Part shown: piece after piece, positions 24,764-34,049 of the stretch | How positions within the stretch are numbered: the stretch's first letter is position 1 | Layout: every line of letters starts with the position of its first letter | Notes under the pieces: model-generated | The model's input: only the letters and a program-made list of their open reading frames with translations | The model's database searches: none | Told to the model about the DNA's origin: nothing | DNA from: an uncultured Thioclava sp. | Lineage (GTDB): Bacteria; Pseudomonadota; Alphaproteobacteria; Rhodobacterales; Rhodobacteraceae | Reading direction: 5' to 3' | Assembly (NCBI RefSeq): GCF_913064665.1 | Contig: NZ_CAJYBT010000033.1 | Location: 1-40,255, forward strand | DNA: 40,255 nt | Program-made: the position numbers and the translations under genes

Positions 24764-26128
24764 TTATTTCTCGATGCTGTCCCAGCGCTTTTGGATGGCA
24801 TCGGCGGCTTGCTCGGCGGTTTCATCGCCGGTGGTGTAAGCAACCATGTTTTTCCAGAACGCATCGGTGCCGATTTCGCCGGGCATCTGGTCAGACCCGT
24901 CAAAGCGGAAGGTGGTCGCATCCAACAAGATCTTGTTCATATTGCGCTGAACGTCATTGGCGAATGCCGCAGGATTTACGCTTTTGAGCGGTGTCAGGAA
25001 GCCCGATTGCGCCATCCAGATTTCAGACGCGATCGGCGTTTCGAGGAACTTCACAAAAGCCTCGGCGGCCGGGCTGTCTTTGGTAATCCCAAACAACGTG
25101 CCTGCGCCCAGAACCGGCTTGCCCAGATCTTTGCTTGCATAGGCGGGGAAGTAGAAGAAGTTCACATCCTTACCCACTTGCGTGCCATCGGGGAAGAAGG
25201 TCGGGATAAAGCTGGCCTGCTTGTGCATGTAGCATTTGGGCGGGAAATCAAACAGACCTTTGGGGCTGTCGCGGAAGTCGGTGGTGGCAACGGCCTGTTC
25301 GCCACCTTGGGCATAGCCCTTGGTTTTGGCAAACCAGCCGTAATCCTTAATCGCGTCGACGACGCGAGGGTCGTTGAACTTCACAGTGTTCTTGACCCAG
25401 CCATCATAGACCTCGGGGGGCTGGGTGCGCAGCATAAAGTCCTCGACCCAGTCGGTTGCCGGCCAACCCGTGGCCGCACCTGATCCCAGACCGATACACC
25501 AAGGCGTGCCGCCATCTGCGACGATCTTCTTGGTCAGCGCCTGCAACTCTTCCATGGTCTCGGGCACTTTATAGCCCGCTTCCTTGAAATTTTCGGGCAC
25601 ATACCAGACCAGCGATTTCAGATCGGCCTTAAACGGGAAGGTGTAGGTTTGTTTCTGACCATCCTTGCCCATATAGGTCGACAAATCTTCCCAGCTTTGA
25701 CCGGCGGCGTAATTGTCTTTGATCCAAGCGCCGGTGCCTTTGGGCATCGGGGTCAGGTAGCCTTGCTTGGCCAGATCGGCCGCCAGACCGGGCTGCGGAA
25801 AGACCGCGATATTGGGGGGCGTGCCCGCCTTGGCGGCGATCACGATATCTTGCTCAAAGCTTTCTGAGCCGGAGTAATTCACCTTGGCCCCGGTCGCGGC
25901 CTCAAAATAGGCCAGCACACTTTCGAATAGCTTTTTGTCATTGCCCGTCCAAGGGCCGGTGAGCGTCAGCGTTTGCCCGCTCAGATCGGTGTCCTTGGCG
26001 AATTGGTCATAGCTTTGCCAATCAAAGCGATTGGGCTGATCGCCCGGCTTGAACATAAGGTCCTGCGCCGAGGCGAGCCCCGAGCTAAGCGCAAGCGCCG
26101 CGATGCCAAGCATCAGATGTTTGATCAT
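24764..26128 (-). CDS. aglE: Alpha-glucoside ABC transporter substrate-binding protein
   Basis: A 454-residue periplasmic binding protein with a signal peptide (MIKHLMLGIAALALSSGLASA, cleavage near residue 21). It is a family-1 extracellular solute-binding protein: LTLTGPWTGNDKKLFESVLA, FEAATGAKVNYSGSESFEQD, GTPPNIAVFPQPGL and FLETPIASEIW. Tryptophan- and tyrosine-rich loops suit sugar stacking. The RBS is strong (GGGAGGAATTC). First gene of the operon; its promoter region holds LacI-type palindromes. Confidence 0.92.
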   Translation of the reverse strand: MIKHLMLGIAALALSSGLASAQDLMFKPGDQPNRFDWQSYDQFAKDTDLSGQTLTLTGPWTGNDKKLFESVLAYFEAATGAKVNYSGSESFEQDIVIAAKAGTPPNIAVFPQPGLAADLAKQGYLTPMPKGTGAWIKDNYAAGQSWEDLSTYMGKDGQKQTYTFPFKADLKSLVWYVPENFKEAGYKVPETMEELQALTKKIVADGGTPWCIGLGSGAATGWPATDWVEDFMLRTQPPEVYDGWVKNTVKFNDPRVVDAIKDYGWFAKTKGYAQGGEQAVATTDFRDSPKGLFDFPPKCYMHKQASFIPTFFPDGTQVGKDVNFFYFPAYASKDLGKPVLGAGTLFGITKDSPAAEAFVKFLETPIASEIWMAQSGFLTPLKSVNPAAFANDVQRNMNKILLDATTFRFDGSDQMPGEIGTDAFWKNMVAYTTGDETAEQAADAIQKRWDSIEK

Positions 26129-26179
26129 GAATTCCTCCCAGTATGTGGCGCTTCACGACCGAGACGACTCGCCATTGGA

Positions 26180-26193
26180 CCAAAGCGCTTTGG
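26180..26193. promoter_or_regulatory. AglR/LacI-type operator 1
   Basis: CCAAAGCGCTTTGG is a perfect 14-bp palindrome with the central CG expected for LacI-family operators. It sits 52-65 nt upstream of aglE, just downstream of the proposed aglE promoter, where a bound repressor would block transcription. A related near-palindrome lies before aglR. Confidence 0.7.
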
Positions 26194-26201
26194 ACCTTCA
26201 A

Positions 26202-26230
26202 ACCGTTTCAGAGCCCGTTGCGCTTGTCAA
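26202..26230 (-). promoter_or_regulatory. Putative aglE promoter
   Basis: On the minus strand a consensus -35 TTGACA (26225-26230) is followed 17 bp later by AACGGT (26202-26207), a poor -10. The -10 overlaps a partial operator-like motif (AAACCGTTT at 26200-26208). The -35 is convincing; the exact -10 is uncertain. Confidence 0.4.
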
Positions 26231-26330
26231 TCCAAGCGGCGATAGGCGAAATCAAATTTGCTTTATTTCCCCTACAATTGCACGACACCAAATGCTGCGA
26301 CGCAGAAATTACGTTGCTGCACGCACAGCA

Positions 26331-26359
26331 TTGACGCCCGTGCCAAGCGCCTCTAACGT
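26331..26359 (+). promoter_or_regulatory. Putative aglR promoter
   Basis: TTGACG (26331-26336) and TAACGT (26354-26359) are 17 bp apart, and the second operator begins 10 bp further on. This would give aglR a very short leader, and AglR binding there would repress its own gene and the bgl-glk genes behind it. Confidence 0.45.
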
Positions 26360-26368
26360 CGTTGATAT

Positions 26369-26382
26369 CCAAAGCGGTTTGG
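26369..26382. promoter_or_regulatory. AglR/LacI-type operator 2, at the aglR start
   Basis: CCAAAGCGGTTTGG is a palindrome with one mismatch, sharing CCAAAGCG with operator 1. It ends 4 nt before the aglR ATG, covering the RBS and leader. The placement suggests autoregulation. Inference from sequence only. Confidence 0.6.
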
Positions 26383-26386
26383 GGCG

Positions 26387-27418
26387 ATGAATCTCAAGAC
26401 ACTGGCACAAAAATTGGGGCTTTCGCCCACAACGGTGAGTCGCGCACTCAACGGCTACCCCGAGGTATCCGAGACCACGCGTGCACGCGTCAGCGCTGCT
26501 GCAAAAGCGGCCAATTATCACCCAAATACACAGGCCAAACGCTTGGCAACCGGGCGTGCGATGGCTATCGGCCATATCATCCCGATTTCGGATCGCCACG
26601 AAATTGTGAACCCGGTTTTTGCCGATTTCATCGCGGGCGCTGGCGAGGTCTATGCGCGCAAAGGATACGACATGGTGTTGACCATCGTGCCCGATGACGA
26701 AGAGGCACGTGCCTATGGCGAGTTGCGCTCCAAGGGCAATGTCGATGGCGTGCTGATCCACGCCCCGCGTGTCAATGATCACCGCGTCACGATGCTGCAA
26801 TCGCTTGGCCTGCCCTATGTGCTGCATGGGCGGATCAGCGGCATCGAAACCTCTTATAGCTGGGTCGATGTGAACAATGTGCGCGCGTTTGAGCGGGCAA
26901 CGAATTTCCTGCTTGATCTGGGGCATCAAAGGATCGCCTTGATCAACGGCATTTCCGATATGGATTTCGCCCGCAGACGCAGGCGCGGCTATGAGCGCGC
27001 GCTGGAAAGCCGCGACATTCCGATCGATGCGCAGTTGATCACCGAGGGCGAGATGACCGAGGCGCAGGGCCATGATCATGCCCGCGCGATGCTGGCGCTT
27101 CCCAATCCCCCGACCGCGTTTCTGACCGCCTCGCTGTTGTCGGCGATGGGCACCCGACGCGCCGTCGAAGAGGCGGGGTTGGTGATGGGGCGCGATGTGT
27201 CAATCGTGACCCATGATGACGAGTTGGGCTATTTGAAAAACGGCACCGCGCAAGAGCCGATCTTTACTGCTACGCGGTCTTCGGTGCGCGAGGCCGGACG
27301 GCGCTGTGCGACGATGTTGATTGCACAGATCGACAGCGGCAATCGCCAACCCATATCTGAGTTGATGGAGACAGTTCTGGTGCTCGGACAATCCACGGGG
27401 CCCGCCCCCTCTCGTTAA
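26387..27418 (+). CDS. aglR: LacI-family regulator of alpha-glucoside use
   Basis: A 343-residue repressor. The N-terminal helix-turn-helix and hinge read LKTLAQKLGLSPTTVSRALN and NTQAKRLATGRAMAIG; the rest is a periplasmic-binding-protein-like sensor domain with SYSWVDVNNVRAFERATNFL. It is divergent from aglE and precedes a beta-glucosidase and glucokinase, so it probably controls both directions in response to a glucoside. Named after the AglR of Sinorhizobium meliloti by position and family. The ATG at 26387 gives the standard LacI start. Confidence 0.88.
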   Translation: MNLKTLAQKLGLSPTTVSRALNGYPEVSETTRARVSAAAKAANYHPNTQAKRLATGRAMAIGHIIPISDRHEIVNPVFADFIAGAGEVYARKGYDMVLTIVPDDEEARAYGELRSKGNVDGVLIHAPRVNDHRVTMLQSLGLPYVLHGRISGIETSYSWVDVNNVRAFERATNFLLDLGHQRIALINGISDMDFARRRRRGYERALESRDIPIDAQLITEGEMTEAQGHDHARAMLALPNPPTAFLTASLLSAMGTRRAVEEAGLVMGRDVSIVTHDDELGYLKNGTAQEPIFTATRSSVREAGRRCATMLIAQIDSGNRQPISELMETVLVLGQSTGPAPSR

Positions 27419-27432
27419 GACAAAGGTTTAAG

Positions 27433-28761
27433 ATGCTTCCCAAACGCGCTGATTTCCCCAAAGATTTTCAATTCGGGGTTGCGACCTCTTCCTATCAGAT
27501 CGAGGGCCATGCCCAAGGCGGTGCCGGTTCCACCCATTGGGACACCTTCGCCGCCACGCCGGGCAATGTGGTCCGCGCTGAAAATGGTGATCTGGCCTGT
27601 GATCACTACAATCGCTGGGAAGAAGACCTCGATTTGATCGCGGGCGCGGGGTTTGATCTTTATCGTTTTTCGACCTCCTGGGCGCGGGTGATGCCCGAGG
27701 GGCGCGGCGCGGTGAATGCGCAGGGTCTCGATTTCTACGACCGGCTGGTCGATGGGATGTTGGAGCGCGGGTTGAAACCGGCGCTGACGCTGTATCACTG
27801 GGAATTGCCTTCGACGTTGGCCGCTTTAGGAGGCTGGCAAAACCGCGATATCGCGGGCTGGTTTGGCGATTTCACGCAAGTCATCGCGGATCGTCTGGGC
27901 GATCGCCTCTGGTCGGCTGCCCCGATCAACGAGCCATGGTGCGTCGGCTGGCTTAGCCATTTTCTGGGCCACCACGCTCCGGGCCTGCGCGACATCCGCG
28001 CGACGGCGCATGCGATGCATCACGTCCTGCTGGCGCATGGCACGGCGACACAGGTGATGCGCAGCAATGGCATGACCAACCTCGGCGCAGTTTGCAATTT
28101 CGAAGCCGCCCTGCCCGCCGATGACAGCCCCGAAACCCAAGCCGCTACGCGCCTGTATGACGCCTATTACAACCGATTCTTCGTCGAAGGTATCTTCAAG
28201 GGCGCCTATCCCGATGAGGTGATGGAGAGTTTCGCCCCCCATATGCCCAAGGGCTGGCAGGATGATTTCGCCACCATCCAGACGCCGCTCGACTGGTTCG
28301 GGCTCAATTACTATACCTGCAAGCGGATCGCACCCTGCGGCGGCGCTTGGCCCGCCCATCACGAGGTCGAAGGTCCGCTGCCCAAAACCGCAATGGGATG
28401 GGAGATTTACCCCCAAGGCCTGTCAGACTTCCTGACCCGAGTTGCGCGCGATTATACCGGCGATTTGCCGCTCTATGTGACCGAGAACGGTATGGCCTCG
28501 CCCGATCAGGTCAGCGCAGGCGCCGTCCACGACCCCGCGCGCATCGCTTATTACGCAGATCACCTCAAGGCGGTTCAAACCGCTATCACCAACGGCGCGC
28601 CGGTGAAGGGCTATATGGCGTGGTCCTTGATGGACAATTACGAATGGGCTTTGGGTTATGAAAAGCGCTTTGGGCTGGTGCATGTCGATTTCGAAACCTT
28701 GCAGCGTACCCCCAAAGCGTCCTATCTGGCGTGGAAAAACGCGCTGAGGACAGGCTCATGA
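27433..28761 (+). CDS. Beta-glucosidase (GH1)
   Basis: A 442-residue glycoside hydrolase family 1 enzyme, cytoplasmic. Signatures: FPKDFQFGVATSSYQIEG, FSTSWARVMPEG, the acid/base Glu167 in INEPW, and the nucleophile in YVTENG (near residue 351). The C-terminal YEWALGYEKRFGLVHVD is typical. It cleaves beta-glucosides such as cellobiose to glucose. It lies 14 nt after aglR and overlaps glk by 4 nt (ATGA), giving the set beta-glucosidase plus glucokinase next to an alpha-glucoside importer. Confidence 0.92.
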   Translation: MLPKRADFPKDFQFGVATSSYQIEGHAQGGAGSTHWDTFAATPGNVVRAENGDLACDHYNRWEEDLDLIAGAGFDLYRFSTSWARVMPEGRGAVNAQGLDFYDRLVDGMLERGLKPALTLYHWELPSTLAALGGWQNRDIAGWFGDFTQVIADRLGDRLWSAAPINEPWCVGWLSHFLGHHAPGLRDIRATAHAMHHVLLAHGTATQVMRSNGMTNLGAVCNFEAALPADDSPETQAATRLYDAYYNRFFVEGIFKGAYPDEVMESFAPHMPKGWQDDFATIQTPLDWFGLNYYTCKRIAPCGGAWPAHHEVEGPLPKTAMGWEIYPQGLSDFLTRVARDYTGDLPLYVTENGMASPDQVSAGAVHDPARIAYYADHLKAVQTAITNGAPVKGYMAWSLMDNYEWALGYEKRFGLVHVDFETLQRTPKASYLAWKNALRTGS

Positions 28762-29723
28762 GCACGGAAGATCGCTATACATTGCTGGCCGATATCGGGG
28801 GCACCAACACCCGCGTGGCGTTGGCGCTGGGCAAGAAGATGCTGCCCGCCTCGATCAAGCGCTATTCCAATAGCGGGCGTGCCTCGCTCGAAGAGATTTT
28901 GGCCGACTATATAGCGGCTGAGAACGTTCATGATCTGGCGGGGGCTTGCGTGGCGGCGGCCGGGCCTGTGCGCGATGATGTGGCCAGCATGACCAACCTG
29001 TCCTGGGTGATCGAGGCGCAAAATATTGCGCGCGTCACCGGGGCCGAACAGGTCTTTGTGCTCAACGATCTGCAGGCACAGGGCCATGCGCTGGGCCATC
29101 TGGCGGCAGATGCGTTGCGTTTGCTGGTGCCTGGACAGCCAGCGCGCGCCGATGCGGCGCGTCTTGTGGTCGGGGTGGGCACCGGGTTTAATGCAGCCCC
29201 CGTGCATGAGGGCCCCGGCGGGCGCGTCGTGCCGCCCTCGGAAGCAGGTCACACCACCCTACCCTGTCAGTCTGACGAAGATTTCGCCCTCAAGCGCTAC
29301 CTTGAGGCCAAGCATGATTTCGCCAGCATCGAGCATGTCGTGTCCGGGCGCGGACTGGAGCGGCTCTATGCTTATATGGCGGGCCAAGACGAGGCCACAG
29401 TGCCGGGAATTGAAATCCTTTCCGCAATCTCGCGCGGTGATGCCACTGCGCGCGCGGCGGGTCAGATGTTCGTGCAGACCTTGGGCCGTGTGGTCGGGGA
29501 TCTGGCGCTGACGCATCTGCCTTTTGGCGGCATTTACTTGATCGGTGGTGCTGCACGCGGCGTGGTGCCATGGCTTGAAGAGTTCGGCTTTCGCGCGGCG
29601 ATGCATGCCAAGGGTCGGTTCTCGGACTTTCTGCGGGCTTTCCCGATCTATGTGATCGAGGATGACTACGCAGCGCTGCATGGTTGCGCCGCTTTTTGCC
29701 AATCGCGGATCGCCGCGCAATAA
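28758..29723 (+). CDS. glk: Glucokinase
   Basis: A 321-residue ROK-unrelated bacterial glucokinase (Glk family). ATP-binding ADIGGTNTRVAL (11-22), catalytic Asp104 in VLNDLQAQGHAL, VGVGTGFNAAPVH, and PSEAGHTTLP near 160-169 are visible. It phosphorylates glucose released by AglA and the GH1 enzyme to glucose-6-phosphate. The ATG at 28758 overlaps the upstream stop. Last gene of the aglR-bgl-glk unit. Confidence 0.92.
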   Translation: MSTEDRYTLLADIGGTNTRVALALGKKMLPASIKRYSNSGRASLEEILADYIAAENVHDLAGACVAAAGPVRDDVASMTNLSWVIEAQNIARVTGAEQVFVLNDLQAQGHALGHLAADALRLLVPGQPARADAARLVVGVGTGFNAAPVHEGPGGRVVPPSEAGHTTLPCQSDEDFALKRYLEAKHDFASIEHVVSGRGLERLYAYMAGQDEATVPGIEILSAISRGDATARAAGQMFVQTLGRVVGDLALTHLPFGGIYLIGGAARGVVPWLEEFGFRAAMHAKGRFSDFLRAFPIYVIEDDYAALHGCAAFCQSRIAAQ

Positions 29724-29834
29724 TTCCAATTCCGTCAAGCCTATTTTAACCGCTGGGCGCTAAACCTCTTTCATCACCGTATGAAAGGGGATGCTCGTGC
29801 GTCAACATTTCACAAAGACTGTCGAGGTCAGCCG

Positions 29835-30110
29835 ATGAGCGCGCTCGTGCTCCCGGCCAAGCTCGACCTGTCCACTGTCGCAGACCTTGGCGCAACCATC
29901 AGCGCGCGCAAAGGCGGCGATCTTGAGCTGGACGCAGGGGGCGTGACGCTGCTCGGCGGGCTTGGCTTGCAAGTACTGGCGGCGGCCGCGGCACAATGGC
30001 GCCAATCGGGCCATTCGTTCTGCATCACCCCGAGATCAGAGTCTTTCAACGCCGCGCTCGATCATCTCGGCGTGTCCCTCAACGATTTGCAATCCACGGA
30101 GGCCGCATGA
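29835..30110 (+). CDS. STAS-domain protein, first gene of the che operon
   Basis: A 91-residue STAS-domain protein (anti-sigma-factor-antagonist-like). The pattern LVLPAKLDLSTVADLGATI, LELDAGGVTLLGGLGLQVL and SFCITPRSESFNAALDHLG fits the fold, but the usual phosphorylated Ser-Thr is replaced by V-T-L-L-G. In Rhodobacterales a STAS protein often opens che operons; its role is not well known. The ATG at 29835 has the RBS GAGGT. It overlaps cheY by 4 nt. Confidence 0.8.
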   Translation: MSALVLPAKLDLSTVADLGATISARKGGDLELDAGGVTLLGGLGLQVLAAAAAQWRQSGHSFCITPRSESFNAALDHLGVSLNDLQSTEAA

Positions 30111-30472
30111 GCCTGAAAGTTCTCGCGGTCGATGACAGCCGCACAATTCGTGACATGCTCAAGCTCGCGCTCAATGATGCGGGGTTTGAACTGTATCTTG
30201 CCGAAGACGGGCTGCACGGGCTTGAGGTTCTTGAGGGGATCGAGCCTGACGCCATCATCTCCGATATAAATATGCCGCGCCTTGATGGCTTTGGCTTTAT
30301 CGAGGCGGTGCGCGGGCAGGACAAACATCGCGCAACCCCAATCCTCGTGCTCACCACCGAATCTGCCCCCGAGTTGAAGGCTCGCGCACGCGCTGCCGGG
30401 GCCACGGGCTGGATCGTAAAACCCTTTGATCCAAGCAAACTTGTAAAAGCGCTCAATATGGTCGCTGGCTAA
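30107..30472 (+). CDS. cheY: Chemotaxis response regulator CheY (first copy)
   Basis: A 121-residue single-domain receiver. Acidic pair AVDDS, phospho-acceptor Asp in IISDINMPRLDG, switch Thr in LTTES and conserved Lys in VKPF are all in place. It is phosphorylated by CheA and binds the flagellar motor or acts as a phosphate sink. ATGA overlap with the STAS gene; cheA starts 10 nt later. Confidence 0.92.
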   Translation: MSLKVLAVDDSRTIRDMLKLALNDAGFELYLAEDGLHGLEVLEGIEPDAIISDINMPRLDGFGFIEAVRGQDKHRATPILVLTTESAPELKARARAAGATGWIVKPFDPSKLVKALNMVAG

Positions 30473-30482
30473 GGAGAGAGCG

Positions 30483-32690
30483 ATGTCCACGGACCCGATG
30501 GCAGAAATTAAGGCCTCATTCTTTGTTGAATGCGATGAGCTGCTCGAAAGCTTGCAAGATGCGCTCACCGATATGGATGAGGGTAACTATGACAGTGAAA
30601 CGATCAACGTGGTCTTTCGGGCTGTGCATTCAATCAAGGGCGGCGCGGGCGCGTTTGGTCTTGATGCGCTGGTCGCCTTTGCCCATCGCTACGAAACCGT
30701 CATGGATGAGGTGCGTTCGGGGCGGCTCGAGATCGACCATGACTCGCTCAAATTGTTTTTTCACACCGCCGATTTTCTAGCCGATCAAGTTTCGGCCGCG
30801 CGCGATGGTTTACCCGAACCCGACGGCTCCGAGGCCTGCTTGCAAGAACTAGAGGCGTTGATGGGAGATGCGCTCCCTGCGCCGGTCGAAGAGGACGTAA
30901 GCGATTTCCAACCGATGGGGCTAAGCCTTGATCTGGGGATCACCGATGCCGAGTTCGGCGATTTTGGGCTGCCTTCGCTCGATGACGGCGCTTCAGAAAA
31001 CGATGCCGCATGGTCACTGACCTTTACACCCAGCGATGCTCTCTATGCTTCGGGAAATGATCCGGCGCATTTGTTGCGCACTTTGCGAGAATTGGGTGAT
31101 GTAACGGTGCGATGCGACTTGACGGCGCTACCAGAATTCGACGCTCTCGATACGCCGCAGTCCTATCTAAGCTGGCACGCAACCCTCCCGGGTGAGTTGG
31201 ACGAAAGCGATATTCGCGAAGTTTTCGATTTCGTCGAAGACGTCTGCACTCTTGAGCTGACGCGTGAAACGCAGACAACGCCCGAAGCAGATGATAATTT
31301 GTCCCTTGCGGACCTAGCGCCACAGGTCGAAGCCCCCCCAAATTCCGTCGCGCCTACAGATATTGTCCCAACAGAGCCGCCTGAATCCGAGCCAAACAAC
31401 ACTGCGCCCGCAGATAACCCGGCCGCGGCCCCTGCCCCCGTCACCCCCCCACTCAAGGGCGCCCCCCAAGCCAATGCAACCGCTGAACCGGGGGCTACGG
31501 TGCGCGTCGATCTCGAACGCATCGACAGGCTGGTGAACCTTGTGGGCGAATTGGTGATCAACCAGGCAATGCTGGCACAATCCGTCGCCGAGGCCGGATT
31601 GCCGCAAAATTCAAAGGTGATGACCGGTCTCGAAGCCTTCATGATGCTCACACGCGACATCCAAGACAGCGTCATGATGATCCGCGCCCAACCCGTGAAA
31701 CCTTTGTTCCAGCGCATGGGCCGGATCGTGCGCGAGGCATCTGCCGCCGTGGCAAAAGAGGTGCGCCTGCGCACTGAAGGTGAGGCGACCGAGGTCGATA
31801 AGACGGTTATTGAACGGCTGGCAGACCCGCTGACCCACATGATCCGCAATGCCGTTGATCATGGGCTCGAGACCCCTGACATTCGTGAAGCTGCCGGTAA
31901 ACCGCGTGAAGGGGTCATCACCCTCTCTGCGCAGCACCGATCGGGCCGCGTGGTCATCGAGATCACCGATGACGGTGCAGGCATCAATCGCAAAAAGGTT
32001 TTGGAAAAAGCAATTTCCAAAGGATTGGTACCGCCCGAAGCAAACCTGTCTGATGGCGAAATCGACAATCTTCTCTTCTTGCCCGGGTTTTCAACAGCGG
32101 ATCAAATCTCTGCCCTTTCGGGTCGTGGGGTCGGCATGGATGTTGTGCGCAGCTCCATTCAGGCGCTGGGCGGGCGGATTGCGATCACGTCCGAGCCCGG
32201 CAAAGGCACCCGCTTCTCAATATCGCTGCCCCTTACTCTCGCTGTGCTTGATGGGATGGTGATCAATGTCGCAGGAGAGACGCTGGTTGTCCCACTTTCT
32301 GCCATTATCGAAACTGCGACACTGACGAGCGACGACATTCGATCGCTCGGGCCACAGACCAATGTCATTCATGTGCGCGGCGATTTCGTCCCTCTCTACG
32401 ATCTCGGGGCAGAACTCGGCTACCGGGCACCGAAATCATCCTATGAAGGCGGCATTGTCTTGCTCACAGCACAAGACGATGGCGAACGCTCGGCCCTGGT
32501 CGTTGATGCGATCATGGAACAGCGCCAAGTGGTCATCAAAGGGCTGCAACAGTCCTACGGCCATATTCCAGGCGTCGCTGCCGCCACAATTCTTGGCGAT
32601 GGGCAAATCGCCCTGATCCTCGACCCCGCCGACCTCGTCCAAAACGCATCTGGTCGCACCCGCGGCTTTGATATCGCCCTTGCAGGATAG
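30483..32690 (+). CDS. cheA: Chemotaxis histidine kinase CheA
   Basis: A 735-residue CheA. P1 is an HPt domain with FRAVHSIKGGAGAFG (His49); residues about 130-330 are variable and acidic, ending in a Pro/Ala-rich linker; P3 dimerisation (RIDRLVNLVGELVINQAML) is followed by the P4 kinase domain with HMIRNAVDHGLE (N box), DDGAGI and SGRGVGMDVV; the C-terminal P5 is CheW-like (LAVLDGMVINVAGETLVVPL). Good RBS (AAGGAGAGAG). Autophosphorylates on His49 and passes phosphate to CheY copies. Confidence 0.95.
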   Translation: MSTDPMAEIKASFFVECDELLESLQDALTDMDEGNYDSETINVVFRAVHSIKGGAGAFGLDALVAFAHRYETVMDEVRSGRLEIDHDSLKLFFHTADFLADQVSAARDGLPEPDGSEACLQELEALMGDALPAPVEEDVSDFQPMGLSLDLGITDAEFGDFGLPSLDDGASENDAAWSLTFTPSDALYASGNDPAHLLRTLRELGDVTVRCDLTALPEFDALDTPQSYLSWHATLPGELDESDIREVFDFVEDVCTLELTRETQTTPEADDNLSLADLAPQVEAPPNSVAPTDIVPTEPPESEPNNTAPADNPAAAPAPVTPPLKGAPQANATAEPGATVRVDLERIDRLVNLVGELVINQAMLAQSVAEAGLPQNSKVMTGLEAFMMLTRDIQDSVMMIRAQPVKPLFQRMGRIVREASAAVAKEVRLRTEGEATEVDKTVIERLADPLTHMIRNAVDHGLETPDIREAAGKPREGVITLSAQHRSGRVVIEITDDGAGINRKKVLEKAISKGLVPPEANLSDGEIDNLLFLPGFSTADQISALSGRGVGMDVVRSSIQALGGRIAITSEPGKGTRFSISLPLTLAVLDGMVINVAGETLVVPLSAIIETATLTSDDIRSLGPQTNVIHVRGDFVPLYDLGAELGYRAPKSSYEGGIVLLTAQDDGERSALVVDAIMEQRQVVIKGLQQSYGHIPGVAAATILGDGQIALILDPADLVQNASGRTRGFDIALAG

Positions 32691-32694
32691 GACC

Positions 32695-33165
32695 ATGACT
32701 GAAAACACAAACAAAAAAACCAGCGCCTCTGAAGTCGAACTACTTTCTTTCCGACTTGGCGAAGAGGAATACAGCGTCGATATCATGTCCGTACGCGAAA
32801 TTCGCGGCTGGACGCGTGCAACGCCGTTGCCGCACGCCCCCGACTTTGTACGCGGAGTGATTAACCTGCGCGGCACGGTATTGCCGGTTGTGGATCTCTC
32901 TGTGCGCCTTGGGATGGCTCCGGTCATGGGGGATGCGCGCAACGTCATCATCGTCGTGCAGATGGGGGCACAAACCGCTGGGCTCCTTGTTGATGCTGTA
33001 TCCGACATTTTGAATTTGCCGCGCACGGATTTGCAGCCCCCCCCCGATCTCGCCGCCGACTCCGCACATAGCTATATTTCGGCACTCACCATTGTCGAAG
33101 GCCGGATGATCCGCGTTCTTGATCTTGCATCGGTTCTGCCCGAAGACGCTGTCGAGGCGGCATGA
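32695..33165 (+). CDS. cheW: Chemotaxis coupling protein CheW
   Basis: A 156-residue CheW. LLSFRLGEEEYSVDIMSVRE, RGVINLRGTVLPVVDLSVRL and MIRVLDLASVLP are the family marks. It bridges CheA and receptors. ATG at 32695 lies 4 nt after cheA; the stop overlaps the cheR start (ATGA). The N-terminus (MTENTNKKTSASEVE) is short and charged. Confidence 0.94.
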   Translation: MTENTNKKTSASEVELLSFRLGEEEYSVDIMSVREIRGWTRATPLPHAPDFVRGVINLRGTVLPVVDLSVRLGMAPVMGDARNVIIVVQMGAQTAGLLVDAVSDILNLPRTDLQPPPDLAADSAHSYISALTIVEGRMIRVLDLASVLPEDAVEAA

Positions 33166-34049
33166 ATACGCAAACTCCTCTCCCTCCCGGATCGCTCAGG
33201 CAGATTGTACCAAGCGAAGCAGAACTGAATACTATTGCCACGATCTTGCACGAAGCGGCCGGGATCGTCATTGCACCGGGAAAAACGTCAATGGTGCAAT
33301 CGCGCCTCGCCAAACGGCTCCGCGCGCTGCAACTTAATGATTATGCGAGTTATATCGCACTCGTGCGCTCAAGTGAGGGTGTCGCGGAACGTCGTGAAAT
33401 GATCTCAGCGCTTACGACAAATGTGACACATTTTTTCCGCGAAAAGCACCATTTTGACACGTTGCGCACTAATGCTCTGCCTCCGCTGATTGCGCGGGCG
33501 CGTGCAGGTGGTCGGGTGCGCATCTGGTCGGCGGGAAGTTCGAACGGACAAGAGGCCTATACAATTGCGATGGTTCTGGCGGAGTTGGCGCCTGATTTCG
33601 ACCGCCTCGACATCCGCATCCTTGCCTCGGATATTGACCCCCTGATGATCGCTCGCGGACGCTCAGGCATCTATCCCGAAACGGCGATTGAACCGATCCC
33701 GACCGACTTGCAACGAAAGTATTTCAGCGCCTGCGATGCCGGCGCCGAGGTGATCGCGCCATTGCGGAAACTGGTGTCGTTCAAAGAATTGAACTTGCAC
33801 AATCCATGGCCAATGTCGGGTAAATTCGACGTAATTTTTTGTCGCAATGTGGTGATCTATTTCGATCCCCCAGCACAAGCGAAACTTTGGCAAAGATTTG
33901 AAAACCAACTTGCCCCAGGAGGTTGGCTTTTCCTAGGGCATTCTGAACGCATCACACCCGTTCCTGGCAGTCAACTGACCTCTGCCGGAGTGACTACATA
34001 CCGCTTGCCCGAGTCGGGCCCCAAGTCCGGAGACACAACATGGCCCTAA
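33162..34049 (+). CDS. cheR: Chemoreceptor methyltransferase CheR
   Basis: A 295-residue CheR. The N-terminal helical domain is followed by the SAM-binding site RIWSAGSSNGQEAYTIAM (usually SAGCSTGEEPY, so slightly changed), ILASDIDPLMI, and FDVIFCRNVVIYFD. It methylates glutamates of chemoreceptors with S-adenosylmethionine. Its partner esterase CheB is not encoded next to it, which is unusual. It overlaps the following receiver gene by 10 nt. Confidence 0.93.
   Translation: MNTQTPLPPGSLRQIVPSEAELNTIATILHEAAGIVIAPGKTSMVQSRLAKRLRALQLNDYASYIALVRSSEGVAERREMISALTTNVTHFFREKHHFDTLRTNALPPLIARARAGGRVRIWSAGSSNGQEAYTIAMVLAELAPDFDRLDIRILASDIDPLMIARGRSGIYPETAIEPIPTDLQRKYFSACDAGAEVIAPLRKLVSFKELNLHNPWPMSGKFDVIFCRNVVIYFDPPAQAKLWQRFENQLAPGGWLFLGHSERITPVPGSQLTSAGVTTYRLPESGPKSGDTTWP

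Noticed and set aside
29724-29834. Flagellar (sigma-28-like) promoter before the che operon
   Set aside because: TAAACCTC and ACCGTATG resemble the two elements, but they are 7 bp apart instead of about 11.
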